64,000 nt of DNA from Clostridium sp. NkU-1 (GTDB lineage Bacteria; Bacillota_A; Clostridia; Lachnospirales; Lachnospiraceae): assembly GCA_001312405.1 (NCBI GenBank), contig BBDR01000017.1:1-64000 (forward strand). The letters are read 5' to 3'. A model generated the notes under the pieces. The model was not told the origin of the DNA, did not search any database, and saw only the letters and a program-made list of their open reading frames with translations. The translations under genes were made by a program, and so were the position numbers. Positions within the stretch are counted from its first letter, which is position 1. Each line of letters opens with the position of its first letter. Of the stretch, positions 1 to 10,241 are shown in pieces.

Positions 1-686
1 AGGAAGATATTCCGGTAATGAAGAATATTAACCTGACCATTAAGAAAGGGCAGACGGTGGCTTTGGTTGGGACAACAGGTGTAGGCAAAAGCACCATAGC
101 AAACCTGATCAACCGGTTTTATGACCCTCAGGAAGGAGCTGTCTTCATTGACGGAGTTGATATCCGGGATGTGACGCTTTCCAGTTTAAGGGATAATATC
201 TCTATGGTGTTACAGGATACATTCCTTTTTAATGGAACCGTGTATGAGAATATTGTATACGGATGGAAAGATGCGAAAAGAGAAGATGTCATTGCGGCGG
301 CAAAGGCAGCAAATGCCCACGATTTCATTGAAAAGATGGAAAACGGATATGATACGTTTATCGGGGAACGGGGCGTGTTACTGTCAGGAGGACAAAGGCA
401 GAGAATTGCCATTGCCCGCGCGATTTTAAGAGATTCTCCAATCCTGATCCTGGATGAGGCAACCTCTGCTTTGGATACAAAAACAGAAAAGGAAATACAG
501 GCGGCGTTGAATGAGATTTCAAAAGAGCGCACGACCATAATGATTGCACACAGGCTTTCTACTACCCGTGAGGCTGATTTGATTGTAGTGCTAGATGGGA
601 CCGGTATTGCAGAGATGGGTACTCATGACGAGCTGATTGCGAAGGGAGGAATTTTTGCCCGTCTGCATGGAGCTCAGGCATCGTAG
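1..686 (+). CDS. ABC transporter ATP-binding domain, 3' part of a multidrug/lipid-type exporter (partial)
   Basis: This is the nucleotide-binding half of an exporter whose membrane domain would lie upstream of the window. The frame is open to the left edge (it starts at base 3 with Glu-Asp-Ile-Pro-Val before the first Met), so Met at 18 is internal. Visible motifs in order are Walker A (GTTGVGKST), Q-loop, signature LSGGQRQRIAIARA, Walker B ILILDEATSALD and the H-loop in IAHRLSTTREAD. This order and the C-terminal position are typical of fused TMD-NBD exporters of the MsbA/LmrA family. The substrate cannot be told. It ends before a hairpin shared with the convergent response regulator gene. 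Confidence 0.85.
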   Translation, partial: EDIPVMKNINLTIKKGQTVALVGTTGVGKSTIANLINRFYDPQEGAVFIDGVDIRDVTLSSLRDNISMVLQDTFLFNGTVYENIVYGWKDAKREDVIAAAKAANAHDFIEKMENGYDTFIGERGVLLSGGQRQRIAIARAILRDSPILILDEATSALDTKTEKEIQAALNEISKERTTIMIAHRLSTTREADLIVVLDGTGIAEMGTHDELIAKGGIFARLHGAQAS

Positions 687-726
687 GCAATAAAAAACAA
701 AGTCATTACCGGTTTTATGTTTTTAA

Positions 727-767
727 GTAAAACGGACCACGGAAGAACTTTCCATGGTCCGTTTTAC
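727..767. terminator. Intergenic hairpin between convergent genes
   Basis: A 16-bp inverted repeat (GTAAAACGGACCACGG with a partner differing at one position) separated by 9 nt lies between the convergent ABC exporter and response regulator genes. There is no clear T-tract on either side, so termination is inferred from position and stem strength. Confidence 0.6.
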
Positions 768-781
768 GATAGAAACAGCAG

Positions 782-1573
782 CTATTTCCCATCCCCCATC
801 TCCATAAATTTAGCCGGAGAGCAGCCAATATACTTTTTAAACACCTTAATAAAATACTTATATTCAGAAAATCCCACCATCTCCGCAATTTCATAAACCT
901 TATACTGATCTGATTTTAAAAGCTCCACAGCCTTCTGCATCCGGTAACGGTTCAAAAAGTCGTTGAAGGTGTAGCCGGTCTCGCTTTTGAATTTCGTATT
1001 TAGGTAGGTACAGGAAAGGTTATATTCTTCACTTAAATCGGTTAAGGAAAGGCGGGAAGAATAATGCTCTTCAATGTACTTTACCATGGCGCTTACGTAT
1101 TTATTTTTGAAAGTGACGGTTTCAGAAATATCTGTTTCTAAAATACCCAGCTTTTTCTTTTCCATATGGATTTGCCGGATATATCCCTTCATCCGTGTAT
1201 TCGCTTCCAGCTTTTCGGTTATCTTATGAATCGCATCATAAAGCTCTGTAAAATCCACAGGTTTTAACAGGTATTCTGTAACGTCAAGGCGAATGGCCTT
1301 TTTGGCAAATTCAAATTCACTGTATCCTGACACGATAATGGCTTCATAGCCGTATTCTTTTATGCTTTCTTCCAGCATCTGCAGACCGTTCATGATGGGC
1401 ATGTTGATATCTACGATTACAATGTCGGGCTCATTGTCCTTGATCTTTTGAATTCCATCGACTCCGTCTATGGCTTCGCCTACGACCACGCAGTTAAGCT
1501 CCTGCCAATTTACCATGAACATCAGACCTTTTCTGATGATATCTTCGTCTTCTACAAGTAAAACCTTATACAT
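782..1573 (-). CDS. Response regulator, REC plus AraC-type HTH (YesN family)
   Basis: A 263-aa transcription factor. Residues 1-120 are a receiver domain with acidic pocket ED at 8-9, phospho-acceptor Asp55 in VIVDINMP and the conserved Lys in LLKPVD. Residues about 165-260 are an AraC-type double helix-turn-helix. Its ATG overlaps the stop region of the sensor kinase gene by 6 nt, so the two are translated together. By context it probably controls the ABC importer encoded directly upstream on the same strand (3509-7455). Intact, with no frame break. Confidence 0.9.
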   Translation of the reverse strand: MYKVLLVEDEDIIRKGLMFMVNWQELNCVVVGEAIDGVDGIQKIKDNEPDIVIVDINMPIMNGLQMLEESIKEYGYEAIIVSGYSEFEFAKKAIRLDVTEYLLKPVDFTELYDAIHKITEKLEANTRMKGYIRQIHMEKKKLGILETDISETVTFKNKYVSAMVKYIEEHYSSRLSLTDLSEEYNLSCTYLNTKFKSETGYTFNDFLNRYRMQKAVELLKSDQYKVYEIAEMVGFSEYKYFIKVFKKYIGCSPAKFMEMGDGK

Positions 1574-3289
1574 AATAATCCTCCATATCTGCCGGCATGG
1601 TAACGGTGACCCGTGTGCCGGAACCTGGCTGGCTTTCGATTGTCAGGCCATATCCGGGACCATATAACAGCCGGACAACACGATGGGAATTATAAAGACC
1701 AATATGATCCTTATATTCATCCTCCGACTCCAGTCCGGTCCGCAGACTGGCAAGCGTTCTCCATCAATTCCGCTTCCGTCATCCTCCACACACAGCTCCA
1801 GCAGATCATCATGCACACGTCCGGTGATGGTAATGGAGATGGAGTGGGTATTTTTCATGCCGTGAACCAGGGAATTCTCCACAACCGGCTGAAGCAGCAG
1901 CTTGGGAATCCGGTATTCCAGCAGTTCCTCGGGAATATCAATATGATATTTTAAACGACGGTTATAGCGCATTTTTTGTAACAGGAGATAATCATTGATA
2001 TATTCAATATCCGTTCTGAGGGAGACAATGGTGCTGCCATAATAGATGCTGTAGCGCATGAGGCTGGCGAAGGACTGAACCATATCAGAAGCTTTTGCTG
2101 CATCGATCATAATTTCATACCGGAGGGTCTCCATAACATTGAAGATAAAATGAGGGTTAAATTGTTCTTCTAATTGTTTGATTTCCATGGTCCGCTTTCG
2201 CTCGGACAGTTCACTGTTATAAGTAAGCAGTTCTTCCCGCTGCATTACCATGTGGCGGTATGCATCGTCCAGCTTCTGGAATTCATCAAATACCTGAGAA
2301 CGGAGCTGATAGTCCATATTGCCTTTTCCCATCTGTTCGATGGATTTCTGGAGTTCATTGATGGCCAGCAGGTTTTTCTGGGTGATGTGTTCAGTTACAG
2401 GCAGGGAAATGATCACCAGAAGGATTCCTACGGTAAGCATGAATATAAAGCCGTAAAACAGTAAATTCTTCTGATATTCAATGAAAACCAGTGTATATAG
2501 GATCAGAGAACTCCTGGGAAGTGAACTTTTTTGAATGTGATAATGTTTTCCATTGACCTTTACCACATTTCCTTCCTGCCAGTCCATCCGATATTTTCCG
2601 GAAGGGTATTTGTCCATGGGGTCGGTCTGCTGGCGGCTGATAGAAAAGATAAGATTATCATACCGGTCCGTGATGATAACATCATCCAGAGGATATTTGT
2701 GGATGATCTCATAAAGATAGGAATCAAACAGGTCAAAAAACAGATAGCCGGCAAGTGTGCCGTCCTTTACCACGGCTTTGCCAAGAATTAAATCACCTGC
2801 CTGCCCATGGGCATAGTTTAACCGGCTTGGCAGTGTGAAAATCTTTTCGGGCTGTTCCTGCATCTGGCTGGTCATGCGGTGAAAGATATCACTTTCCAGG
2901 AAAATCTCCTGATTGCCGGCAAACAGATTGCTGCTGACGATGCGTTCACTCTGGTCTAAGAGTACAAAGGATGACCGGATTGTCTGGGCATTGGTAAAGT
3001 CATAAAGAAGCCGGTTATTTGCAGTGATGGCGGCAGAGTCTGGACTGTCCAGCGCGGTCAGCAGATCCGGACTTTGGGAAAGCTCTGCCAGTCCCTGCTG
3101 ATAGAGCAGGAGCTGCTGATTTAGGATGGCGGACAGCTGAATATGATTATTTTTGTTGGTACCGGAGATAATCCACTTTACATTGATGAATAGGAATAAA
3201 AGCACCAGCACAAATAAGAGTGAGATGATGGAAAGAGCATATTTGATGAAGGATTTTTTTATGTAGTGTTTGTATTGGTTGCTTTTCAT
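1566..3289 (-). CDS. Sensor histidine kinase, YesM/LytS type (one frame break)
   Basis: A membrane sensor of about 573 aa. An N-terminal TM helix (residues 15-37) is followed by an extracellular sensing region, a second TM helix near residue 280, a HAMP-like linker and a His_kinase domain with EQFNPHFIFNVMETLRYE around the phospho-accepting His. As read, the C-terminus goes out of frame near 1758. Adding one G in the GG run restores the ATPase end (HIGLYNSHR, GPGYGLTIES, GSGTRVTV), and the stop then falls at 1566-1568 overlapping the regulator start. The break is probably a sequencing error. Confidence 0.85.
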
Positions 3290-3370
3290 AAAGGGGGCCT
3301 CCGAATGTATATATGGTTAATAGCCAAGGTGGTTTAGAGCGTGTGGTTATAGTTATTATACCATAAGTCC

Positions 3371-3496
3371 GCAGTGCAGCTCATAAAACCTGCGGTTTTA
3401 TGAGCTAACGGGCGTTCGCCCTATGAAATAAGTCATAAAAGGATTTTCTTATGTGCAGGCACAACGAAAATCCTTTTATGACTTATTTCGCACTGC
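3371..3496. repeat. Nested palindromic intergenic element
   Basis: Three inverted repeats sit in 126 bp: a 13-bp perfect stem at 3378-3390/3394-3406, a short GGGCG-tt-CGCCC hairpin near 3410-3421, and a 24-bp perfect stem at 3425-3448/3466-3489. The whole is bracketed by inverted GCAGTGC (3371-3377) and GCACTGC (3490-3496). It lies between the permease stop (3509) and the kinase start (3289) and may terminate or stabilise transcripts. No second copy was seen in the window. Confidence 0.75.
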
Positions 3497-3508
3497 TCAT
3501 TGCTTTCG

Positions 3509-5172
3509 CTAAATGCTGATATCATTGCTCCCCGTTAGTTTGAAGAACAAAAGCAGCGATAGAATACTGGTCAGAGTTAAGATGGTTGAATAAGCAGCAG
3601 CATTGCCAAAGTTACTTCTAATGACCTCCGCATAAATAGCTACGGTCAGTGTCTGGGTCTTGCTGGTATAGAGGATGATAGAAGAACTCAGTTCACTGAT
3701 TAAGGTGATCCAGCTCATAATGGCGCCGGATAATACACCGGACATCATCATGGGAACTGTAATTTTTGCAAATGATTTTGTCTCTGAACAGCCAAGACTG
3801 ATGGCAGCTTCCTCCACACTGGGCTGATCTGTCCGATTATGGCAGTACTGGAACGGATGGTGTAGGGCATACGCCGGATGGCCAGTGAGATGATGATAAT
3901 GAGGGCAGTACCGCTGAGGAGAAAGGGTTTTGTGTTAAATGCATATAAAAATGAGATACCCAGTACAGAGCCTGGTATGATGTATGGGAACATGGTGACC
4001 GTATCAAGGATATTGGTCAAAAATGATTTTTTTCGTACAGTCAGGTAGGAGATCAATATCCCCAGCACCACAACCACAGCGATGGCACACAGCCCGAATA
4101 AATAAGTGTTGAGAATTGCACCGTTGTTATTCTTTGAAAACAGTGTGTTCCGGTAGTTATCAAGAGAGAATCCGCCGGTGTATACGCTTCCTCCTCCGGT
4201 AGCCAGGAAGGAAGTGAAGATAACGGTTAGCTGCGGAAGGATGGCCATTAAGACAACCAGGTATACGAACAGGTGGGATAATACATTTTTAAAACCAGTG
4301 CAGTTTTCTGCTTCCATAGGTTTCAATGCGGTCATGGAGTAGGTATAGCGGTTTCCAAGATAACGCTGGAAGAAGAATAACAGCAGGGTGATGCCGATAA
4401 TAATGACACAGAGTGCGGCAGCAAAATGGTCATCGGTATTGACCTCGCCCATAAACTGGCTGTACATCAAAACCGGAAATGTCTTATAACCTTCACCGAT
4501 CAGCATAGGAGTACCAAAGTCGGAGAACACTCTCATAAATACCAGCAAGGAGCTGGCAAGCATGGTGGGCATGACCAGTGGCACGATTACTTGCAGCACT
4601 CTCTGCAGGGCACTGCATCCCAGGCTTTCAGCGGCTTCATTTAAGGAGTTATCCAGGTTTTTAAGAGCACCTGAGATATACATATAAACCAGTGGAAAGG
4701 ATTGCAGAGAGAAGACCAGAACAATTCCTGCAAATCCATAAATGCCATTTAACTTTACATGAAACAGATTGTTTAAGATCTTGGTGATAAAGCCATTGCG
4801 CCCCAGTAACTGGATCCAGGCATAAGCTCCGATAAACGGCGGAGAAAGATAGGACATGACGATCAGGATATTTAAATACTTACTTCCCCTGATTCGTACA
4901 CTCCGCAGAACATATGCCATGACCAGACCCAGAGCAGCCGCCAGCAGGGTGGAAACAATGGTGACTTTAAAACTGTTTACCAGAGTGCTCCAGTAATATT
5001 TTCTGGCAAAGAATTTACCGAAATATGCAAGACTGAAGGTGCCATCCTCGGAGAGCACGCTCTTATATAATATCAGAATTAAGGGGTAGACTACGAAGAT
5101 GAGAAAGAGGGCCAGAATCCCCAGTGCCATAGCTATCCAGATATTGAACTTCTTTTCGCCGGCATATCTCAT
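3509..5172 (-). CDS. ABC transporter permease, duplicated (FbpB/AfuB-like; one frame break)
   Basis: A fused two-domain inner-membrane permease of about 554 aa, with two sets of roughly six TM helices. The two cytoplasmic EAA loops are EAAESLGCSALQRVLQVIVP in the first half and EEAAISLGCSETKSFAKI in the second. This architecture is typical of iron(III)/phosphonate/sugar-phosphate importers of the FbpB-AfuB class. The frame is lost in the CCC run at 3821-3823; one extra C joins the fragments (GQIS-P-SVEEAA). Its start overlaps the stop of the ATPase gene (ATGA). It works with the ATPase (5169-6269) and the lipoprotein (6367-7455). Confidence 0.85.
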
Positions 5173-6269
5173 ACCTGATCCCTCCTGACTACAAGATTTC
5201 TATTTCCGTCTTCGGTGTAAATGTTGATCTTTTGAGGCTGCACAGCAAGACGGATAGGAGAACCATCCGGAATGATATCCCAGATATCGGAATTCTGGAT
5301 GACTTCGATTTCCTGACCGTCTGCCAGGGTAACAAAATAATGGGTGGTAATGCCAAGGAATACACTGCTTTTTACTGTGGCAGGGATGCCGGCACCATCT
5401 GCCTGGTTGATGATGAATTCTTCGGGGCGGATGGATACCTTGATATTCTGTCCGTCTTTCACTTCCTGGTTTAAATGATTCATAGGCACGGTATAATCCT
5501 GAATCTGAATGAAAGTCTCACCGTTCTTAACCGATGCTTTACCGGACAGGATATTGGATAAGCCGATAAAGGTGGATACAAATAAGTTTGCGGGACGCTG
5601 ATAGATGTTCTTAGGCGTATCGATCTGTTGGATGACACCGCCGTTCATGACTGCGATCCGGTCTGATACGGCCAGAGCCTCCTCCTGGTCATGAGTTACA
5701 TAAACGGTGGTGATGCCTATCTGCTGCTGAATCCGTTTAATCGCATTTCTCATCTCCACACGAAGCTTGGCATCCAGGTTTGACAGCGGCTCATCCATCA
5801 GGAGGACTTCGGGATGGATGACGATTGCCCGTGCCAAGGCCACACGCTGCTGCTGACCGCCTGACAGCTTGGCAGGCATACGATTTTTTAAATGGTCGAT
5901 TTTTACGACTTTCAGGATTTCCTCTACCTGGGCCTCCATTTGTGATGCAGGTATTTTTCTGTTTTTCAGTCCAAAGGCCACATTATCTTTAACTGTCATG
6001 TGAGGGAAAATAGCATAGTTCTGGAAGACCATGCCCATGTTTCGTTTGTTGGTGGGGATGTTGTTGATTACTTTCTGGTCTACCTTGATTTCACCGCCCT
6101 CGATGCTGTTAAAGCCGATGATCATCCGAAGCAGGGTTGTCTTGCCGCAGCCGGATGGGCCCAGGAGGGTGAAGAATTCCCCGGGATTAATATCCAGTGA
6201 TAATCCATTGATAATGGTATCTTTTCCAAATCGTTTTACTGCATTTTCTATACTGATTGCTACTCCCAT
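5169..6269 (-). CDS. ABC transporter ATP-binding protein, FbpC/PotA type
   Basis: A 366-aa importer ATPase. Walker A is GPSGCGKTT at about residue 38, the signature is LSGGQQQRVALARA, Walker B is VLLMDEPLSNLD, and the H-loop is in YVTHDQEEAL. A C-terminal TOBE-like region follows (residues 235-350). It couples ATP hydrolysis to the permease whose start overlaps its stop codon. Intact. Annotation as iron(III) rests on family resemblance; polyamine, phosphonate and sugar-phosphate ATPases look alike. Confidence 0.9.
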   Translation of the reverse strand: MGVAISIENAVKRFGKDTIINGLSLDINPGEFFTLLGPSGCGKTTLLRMIIGFNSIEGGEIKVDQKVINNIPTNKRNMGMVFQNYAIFPHMTVKDNVAFGLKNRKIPASQMEAQVEEILKVVKIDHLKNRMPAKLSGGQQQRVALARAIVIHPEVLLMDEPLSNLDAKLRVEMRNAIKRIQQQIGITTVYVTHDQEEALAVSDRIAVMNGGVIQQIDTPKNIYQRPANLFVSTFIGLSNILSGKASVKNGETFIQIQDYTVPMNHLNQEVKDGQNIKVSIRPEEFIINQADGAGIPATVKSSVFLGITTHYFVTLADGQEIEVIQNSDIWDIIPDGSPIRLAVQPQKINIYTEDGNRNLVVRRDQV

Positions 6270-6307
6270 AGTTTATTTCTCCTGGTATATTCCATATTTT
6301 TTGGTAC

Positions 6308-6346
6308 AAAAAGACTGCCCCTGACTGAGTCCCAGGCAGTCTTTTG
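6308..6346 (-). terminator. Hairpin between binding-protein and ATPase genes
   Basis: An 11-bp stem (AAAAGACTGCC/GGCAGTCTTTT) lies just after the binding-protein stop and, on the minus strand, is followed by a T-rich run. Partial termination here would give more binding protein than ATPase and permease, a common arrangement in ABC importer operons (inference). Confidence 0.65.
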
Positions 6347-6366
6347 TTTTTGATTGATGCAGTTTA

Positions 6367-7455
6367 TTAATCCATGGAGGTTTCCATGTGCTCACTGAAC
6401 CGATTGGTGATTTCCAATTTATGCTCTGCGACCCATCCCTCATCATAGTTATCAAATAATTTAATCTCGCTTTGAGGCTTCATATAATCAGCCAGAGTGG
6501 CGTCTTTCCTTAGAGGTCTTACGGTCAGTGTGGAACCGACTGCATTCTGGATCTTCTCAGACAGCATGTAATCTACAAATTTCTTTGCGTTTTCCGGATG
6601 CTTGCAGTCTTTTAGAATCTGTACGGATTCACCGGGGAAGATGGCTCCTTCTACCGGGAATACAACTTCTACTGCAGCACCTTCCTTGACATAGTTGGCA
6701 GCAGGATCTTCCCAGGTCAGACCGACTACGTATTCGCCTTCAGCCACGCCTTTATATACCTGGCTGGAGCTGTTGCTCATCTTGCCGTCTAAATTGGCGA
6801 TGAACTTGTCTACATAGGCCCATGCTTCGTCTGAAAGAGGATCGCCGTCTTTACCCATGCCGTAGAGCATCGCCAGCAATGACTGGAATGCGGAACTGGA
6901 GTTCACGGGATCGCCAAATGCGATTTTTCCTTTTAATTCCGGATTTAATAAATCTTCGAATCCATCGATCTTCATATCGCCTTTTAAGTCTTTGTTTACG
7001 ATCATAACAGTAGGATCTGCAAATGCAGGGGTAAAGTAACCGGTGGTATTTTTAAATGCATCGATCATGTTGCCATCTTCGGATGATACATATTCCATGA
7101 ATAAGTCTTTTGATGCGGATAACATGGTCTGGTCAGCGACCCAGAAGATATCCCCAAGAGGATTGGCTTTTTCTGACTGAGCTCTCTTTAAAAGCTCTCC
7201 GGTGCCGGCGACTACCACCTCCACTTTAATGCCGGTGTCCTTTTCAAATTCCGGAATCACGGCATTGTTTAAGGATTCCCCGCGGGCGGTATAGACTACC
7301 AAAACAGGTTCTTCCTCCCCTGGTGCCTGACTGACGGCTTCGGTTTTCCCGGTATCTGCCGGGGCTTTGTTATCGGCCTGTTTCCCGGAGCTGCAGCCGG
7401 TGGCTGCCAGTGCCATGGCTAATAAGACTGCTGATATTTTTGCTGTTTTCTTCAT
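6367..7455 (-). CDS. Solute-binding lipoprotein, iron(III)/AfuA-like
   Basis: A 362-aa secreted binding protein. The start at 7455 is chosen because it follows GGAGGAGAG and begins a signal peptide with lipobox ATGCSS; the open frame continues further upstream without a better start. The mature part begins with LVVYTARG, typical of the Fbp/AfuA family of type-2 binding proteins, and contains VNSSSAFQSLLAM and GLTWEDPAANYV. Three proteins of this class usually carry Fe3+, but AfuA homologues bind sugar phosphates. The adjacent YesMN system hints at an organic ligand (inference). Confidence 0.85.
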   Translation of the reverse strand: MKKTAKISAVLLAMALAATGCSSGKQADNKAPADTGKTEAVSQAPGEEEPVLVVYTARGESLNNAVIPEFEKDTGIKVEVVVAGTGELLKRAQSEKANPLGDIFWVADQTMLSASKDLFMEYVSSEDGNMIDAFKNTTGYFTPAFADPTVMIVNKDLKGDMKIDGFEDLLNPELKGKIAFGDPVNSSSAFQSLLAMLYGMGKDGDPLSDEAWAYVDKFIANLDGKMSNSSSQVYKGVAEGEYVVGLTWEDPAANYVKEGAAVEVVFPVEGAIFPGESVQILKDCKHPENAKKFVDYMLSEKIQNAVGSTLTVRPLRKDATLADYMKPQSEIKLFDNYDEGWVAEHKLEITNRFSEHMETSMD

Positions 7456-7627
7456 GTGATTCTCTCCTCCCTGTTGGTGTTTCACTGGTTTATCTGATAG
7501 TTTCATTTTAGCTGTGGCAACCGGAAATGTAAATCCGACAATATCACACAAAGGTGTAAAATACACAACATATGTAAGACGATGATGGAACAGGAGGAAA
7601 AGGAGCGGAAAACAGGGCAGGAAAAAA

Positions 7628-7655
7628 GCCTCAGGATATGGGAATATCCTGAGGC
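7628..7655 (-). terminator. Rho-independent terminator of the EET-like operon
   Basis: A 12-bp stem (GCCTCAGGATAT/ATATCCTGAGGC) is followed on the minus strand by TTTTTT. It lies downstream of the permease stop at 7737 and ends the long operon that starts near 18644. Confidence 0.9.
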
Positions 7656-7736
7656 AAATTTAAGTGGCTGATAATATGGTTATGAGCAAGTAGTGAAGGG
7701 GATTGGGAATATCCGCTTGACTTATACCCCAGGCGT

Positions 7737-8476
7737 CTATCTCGTACCCTTGCACAACGCCCACTGAATCCCATCCAATATCCAGAACAATGCTGCTCCT
7801 ACCACCGACATGATAACAATGCCGCCGTACATCTGAATATAGTTAATCCTGGACCATGAATCCAGGATGTAGTAGCCCATTCCCCAACGGGTTCCATAAG
7901 CTTCTACAATTAAAAGGATGGCTAAGGAGGTTCCTGTCCCGACCCGGATGCTGGTAAACAGCTCCGGCAGTACTGCCGGCAGGGTGATGTCCTTTAGGAT
8001 ACTTCCTTTATGGGCACCGGCGCTTTTGGCCACAGAATAAATGCCCTGGTCGATATGCTCCGCCGCATCGCGGACAGCGACAATGATCTGGAATACCGTG
8101 GTCAGGACGATGATAAGAATTTTAGAGCCATTGCCAAGCCCTAAAAGCAGCATACAGACCGGAAGCAGCGCTGTTTTGGGTACCGGGTAGGAAAAGTACA
8201 CCAGAGGGTGAAGGAGGTGGTTTGCGGTGGCAGATGAGGCCATGACAATTCCCACAGGAATGCCGATGAGAAGGGCAATGGATAAACCTGCCGCCACACG
8301 GCCTAAGCTGGCTCCTATATGAAGCCAAAGACTGGCCTTTGCCACCTGGCTGAATTTAGCGTATACAGTAAGTGGTCCAGGAAGCACCGGGGTGGATAAA
8401 ATGGCGGCAAGAAGGAGCCAAAAAAAATTTACAAGTAAAAAAACCTTTTAAAAAAGACCCACATTTTTTTTCTCAT
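7737..8476 (-). CDS. ABC permease, NitT/TauT (SsuC/TauC) type (frame break near N-terminus)
   Basis: An inner-membrane permease of about 246 aa with five to six TM helices and the loop SAGAHKGSILKDITLPAVLP, typical of the TauC/SsuC family. The first Met of the long open frame lies inside the protein. The true start is probably ATG 8476, which overlaps the ATPase stop as ATGA and reads MRKKMWVFFKRFF. The frame then breaks in one of two T-runs (8426-8446), where one base restores NFFWLLLAAILSTP. It is the last gene of the operon and pairs with the ATPase 8473-9211. Confidence 0.82.
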
Positions 8477-9211
8477 ATCTCATCCGCCTTAATGATATTT
8501 TCCGTGATCTGCTGTTCCAGTAACCGATAGGCCGGTTCTGAAGGACGCTTGACGCCCTGCCATGGGTTTTCGCTGAAAAAATCAAAGGAGCCGCCCCGCT
8601 TCATAACTGCGATCCTATGGGCAAGATAAAGAGCGTCTTCCACCCGGTGGGTGACAATGACTGTGGTAGGCTTTTTTTTCCTTCCAGACCCGCAGGAACA
8701 GCTCCCTTGCCGCCAAGGATGCTGCAATATCCAGGGCAGCAAATGGCTCGTCCATCAAAAGCAGTTCCGGATTCATAAGAAACGCCCTTGCGAGAGCCAC
8801 ACGCTGTGCCTGTCCGCCGCTTAATGTGCCTGGATAACGGTCTAAAAGTCCGTCAATCCCCAGTTCTTTACACAGGCTGGTAAGATGCTCTTCCATGTTA
8901 CTTGTATTACCCCGGATTTTGGCCGTAAACAGGCAGTTTTCCTTTACTGTCTTCCAGGGCAGGAGCCCGTAATTCTGTGGGATCAGCCCGATAGAGCAGG
9001 ATTTGGGGTCAAGCCCGGTTCCATCCAGGGTGATGGAGCCTGTATAGGGCAGAATACCTGCCAGGGCGTGAACCATGGTGGATTTTCCGCAGCCGGAGGG
9101 ACCTGCCACAGCCAGAACCGTTCCGGTTTCCAGCTGCCAGGACATCTGGTCAATTGCCCTATGTGTTCCGCCTTTCCCATATGTGACAGAGATATCTTTT
9201 ACGTTCAGCAT
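8473..9211 (-). CDS. ABC ATP-binding protein, NitT/TauT (SsuB/TauB) type (one frame break)
   Basis: An importer ATPase of about 246 aa: Walker A GPSGCGKST, signature LSGGQAQRVALARAF, Walker B LLLMDEPFAALD. The frame breaks in the T8 run at 8672-8679. Joining the two reading frames there gives KEKKPTTVIVTHRVEDALYLAHR with the H-loop His. Short spacing to the lipoprotein upstream and overlap with the permease downstream place it in one transport unit. The ligand class for this family includes sulfonates, nitrate, pyrimidine precursors and aromatics. Confidence 0.85.
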
Positions 9212-9238
9212 CTGGCTCCCTCCGATCTTCTTAAGTTT

Positions 9239-10207
9239 CTATTTCAATTCTCCAATCAGCTGATCAGGCTTTAAATCCGGGCTGCATAATTCCTTCTTAG
9301 CTGCCCATTCCACAGCCGCCTGCAGGTCAGCCGTCTTTGGCAGTTCATTTTTCCGGTATACAGGCAGCTTAATATTTCCGGCCAGCTCCTCAGGATAGCC
9401 AGCCGCCTTGATGACCGTGGCTTCATACTCGTTTAAAGGAGTATTGTTAAGATAATCAACGGCCTCATCGTATGCCTGATACATTTTTTTAATCGTATCG
9501 GACTTTTCCTCAATGGAGTTCTTTGTAAATGCAGATACAGCAGGATACAGCCCGTCGGTGTTGGCGCTTCCCAGGACTACCGCACCATCCTTAATTGCAA
9601 GGGTGGAGAATGGCTCCGGCAGAAGGACCAGATCCACTTTGCCGTTACGCAGCATTTCAAGCCTGTCAGGGATCCGCGGCACTACCTGTTTGTCTAAATA
9701 TGTATCCTCCAGCCCGGCATTATTTAAAATATAATCCAGAGAATACTCAATCAGGGTGTTCTCAGAGATTGCAATGCTTTTTCCAGCTGCGTCCTCCAGA
9801 GAAGTGATTCCCGTATCCTTTCCTGCAAGAAGTACATAATCCCCGTCCGTACATCCGGCGGCCTTCACGTCAAGCCCGGCATTCTGATACATGCACAGGC
9901 CGATGAAGTCAGTAAATACCCCGTCTAATTTCCCTGCCTGAAGGGCCGCATCCCGGTCTTTTGCAGAAGAGAACACCTGCATATCCAACTGGATTCCGTA
10001 CTTCTTATCAAGTCCCTGTTCGGTGATAATAGTAAGGGGGACGATATCAGAGGAATACATAACTCCCAAATGAACGGTAGTGTCAACCGGAGTCTTTGCC
10101 TTGCCGGCGCATCCTCCCAGGATAACCGCCGCCGTACAGCCCAGTAATGCCATAAGAATTCCTGGGCGGCATAATAAATTTTTAGTATTATTTCCTGATT
10201 TTTTCAT
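9239..10207 (-). CDS. Solute-binding lipoprotein, NMT1/TauA-like
   Basis: A 322-aa binding protein with a signal peptide and lipobox LGGCAG. The mature protein starts VHLGVMYSSDIVPL and contains the family features GKLDGVFTDF, LAGKDTGITSLEDAAGKSIA and LVLLPEPFSTLA. It is the receptor of the importer encoded by the next two genes. It directly follows UbiX in a quinone/flavin operon, so the ligand may be an aromatic or naphthoate quinone precursor, or a thiamine/riboflavin-like cofactor precursor (inference only). Intact. Confidence 0.85.
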   Translation of the reverse strand: MKKSGNNTKNLLCRPGILMALLGCTAAVILGGCAGKAKTPVDTTVHLGVMYSSDIVPLTIITEQGLDKKYGIQLDMQVFSSAKDRDAALQAGKLDGVFTDFIGLCMYQNAGLDVKAAGCTDGDYVLLAGKDTGITSLEDAAGKSIAISENTLIEYSLDYILNNAGLEDTYLDKQVVPRIPDRLEMLRNGKVDLVLLPEPFSTLAIKDGAVVLGSANTDGLYPAVSAFTKNSIEEKSDTIKKMYQAYDEAVDYLNNTPLNEYEATVIKAAGYPEELAGNIKLPVYRKNELPKTADLQAAVEWAAKKELCSPDLKPDQLIGELK

Positions 10208-10241
10208 AGATTCTCCTTTTGCTTTTTATTCGCCTTATTAT

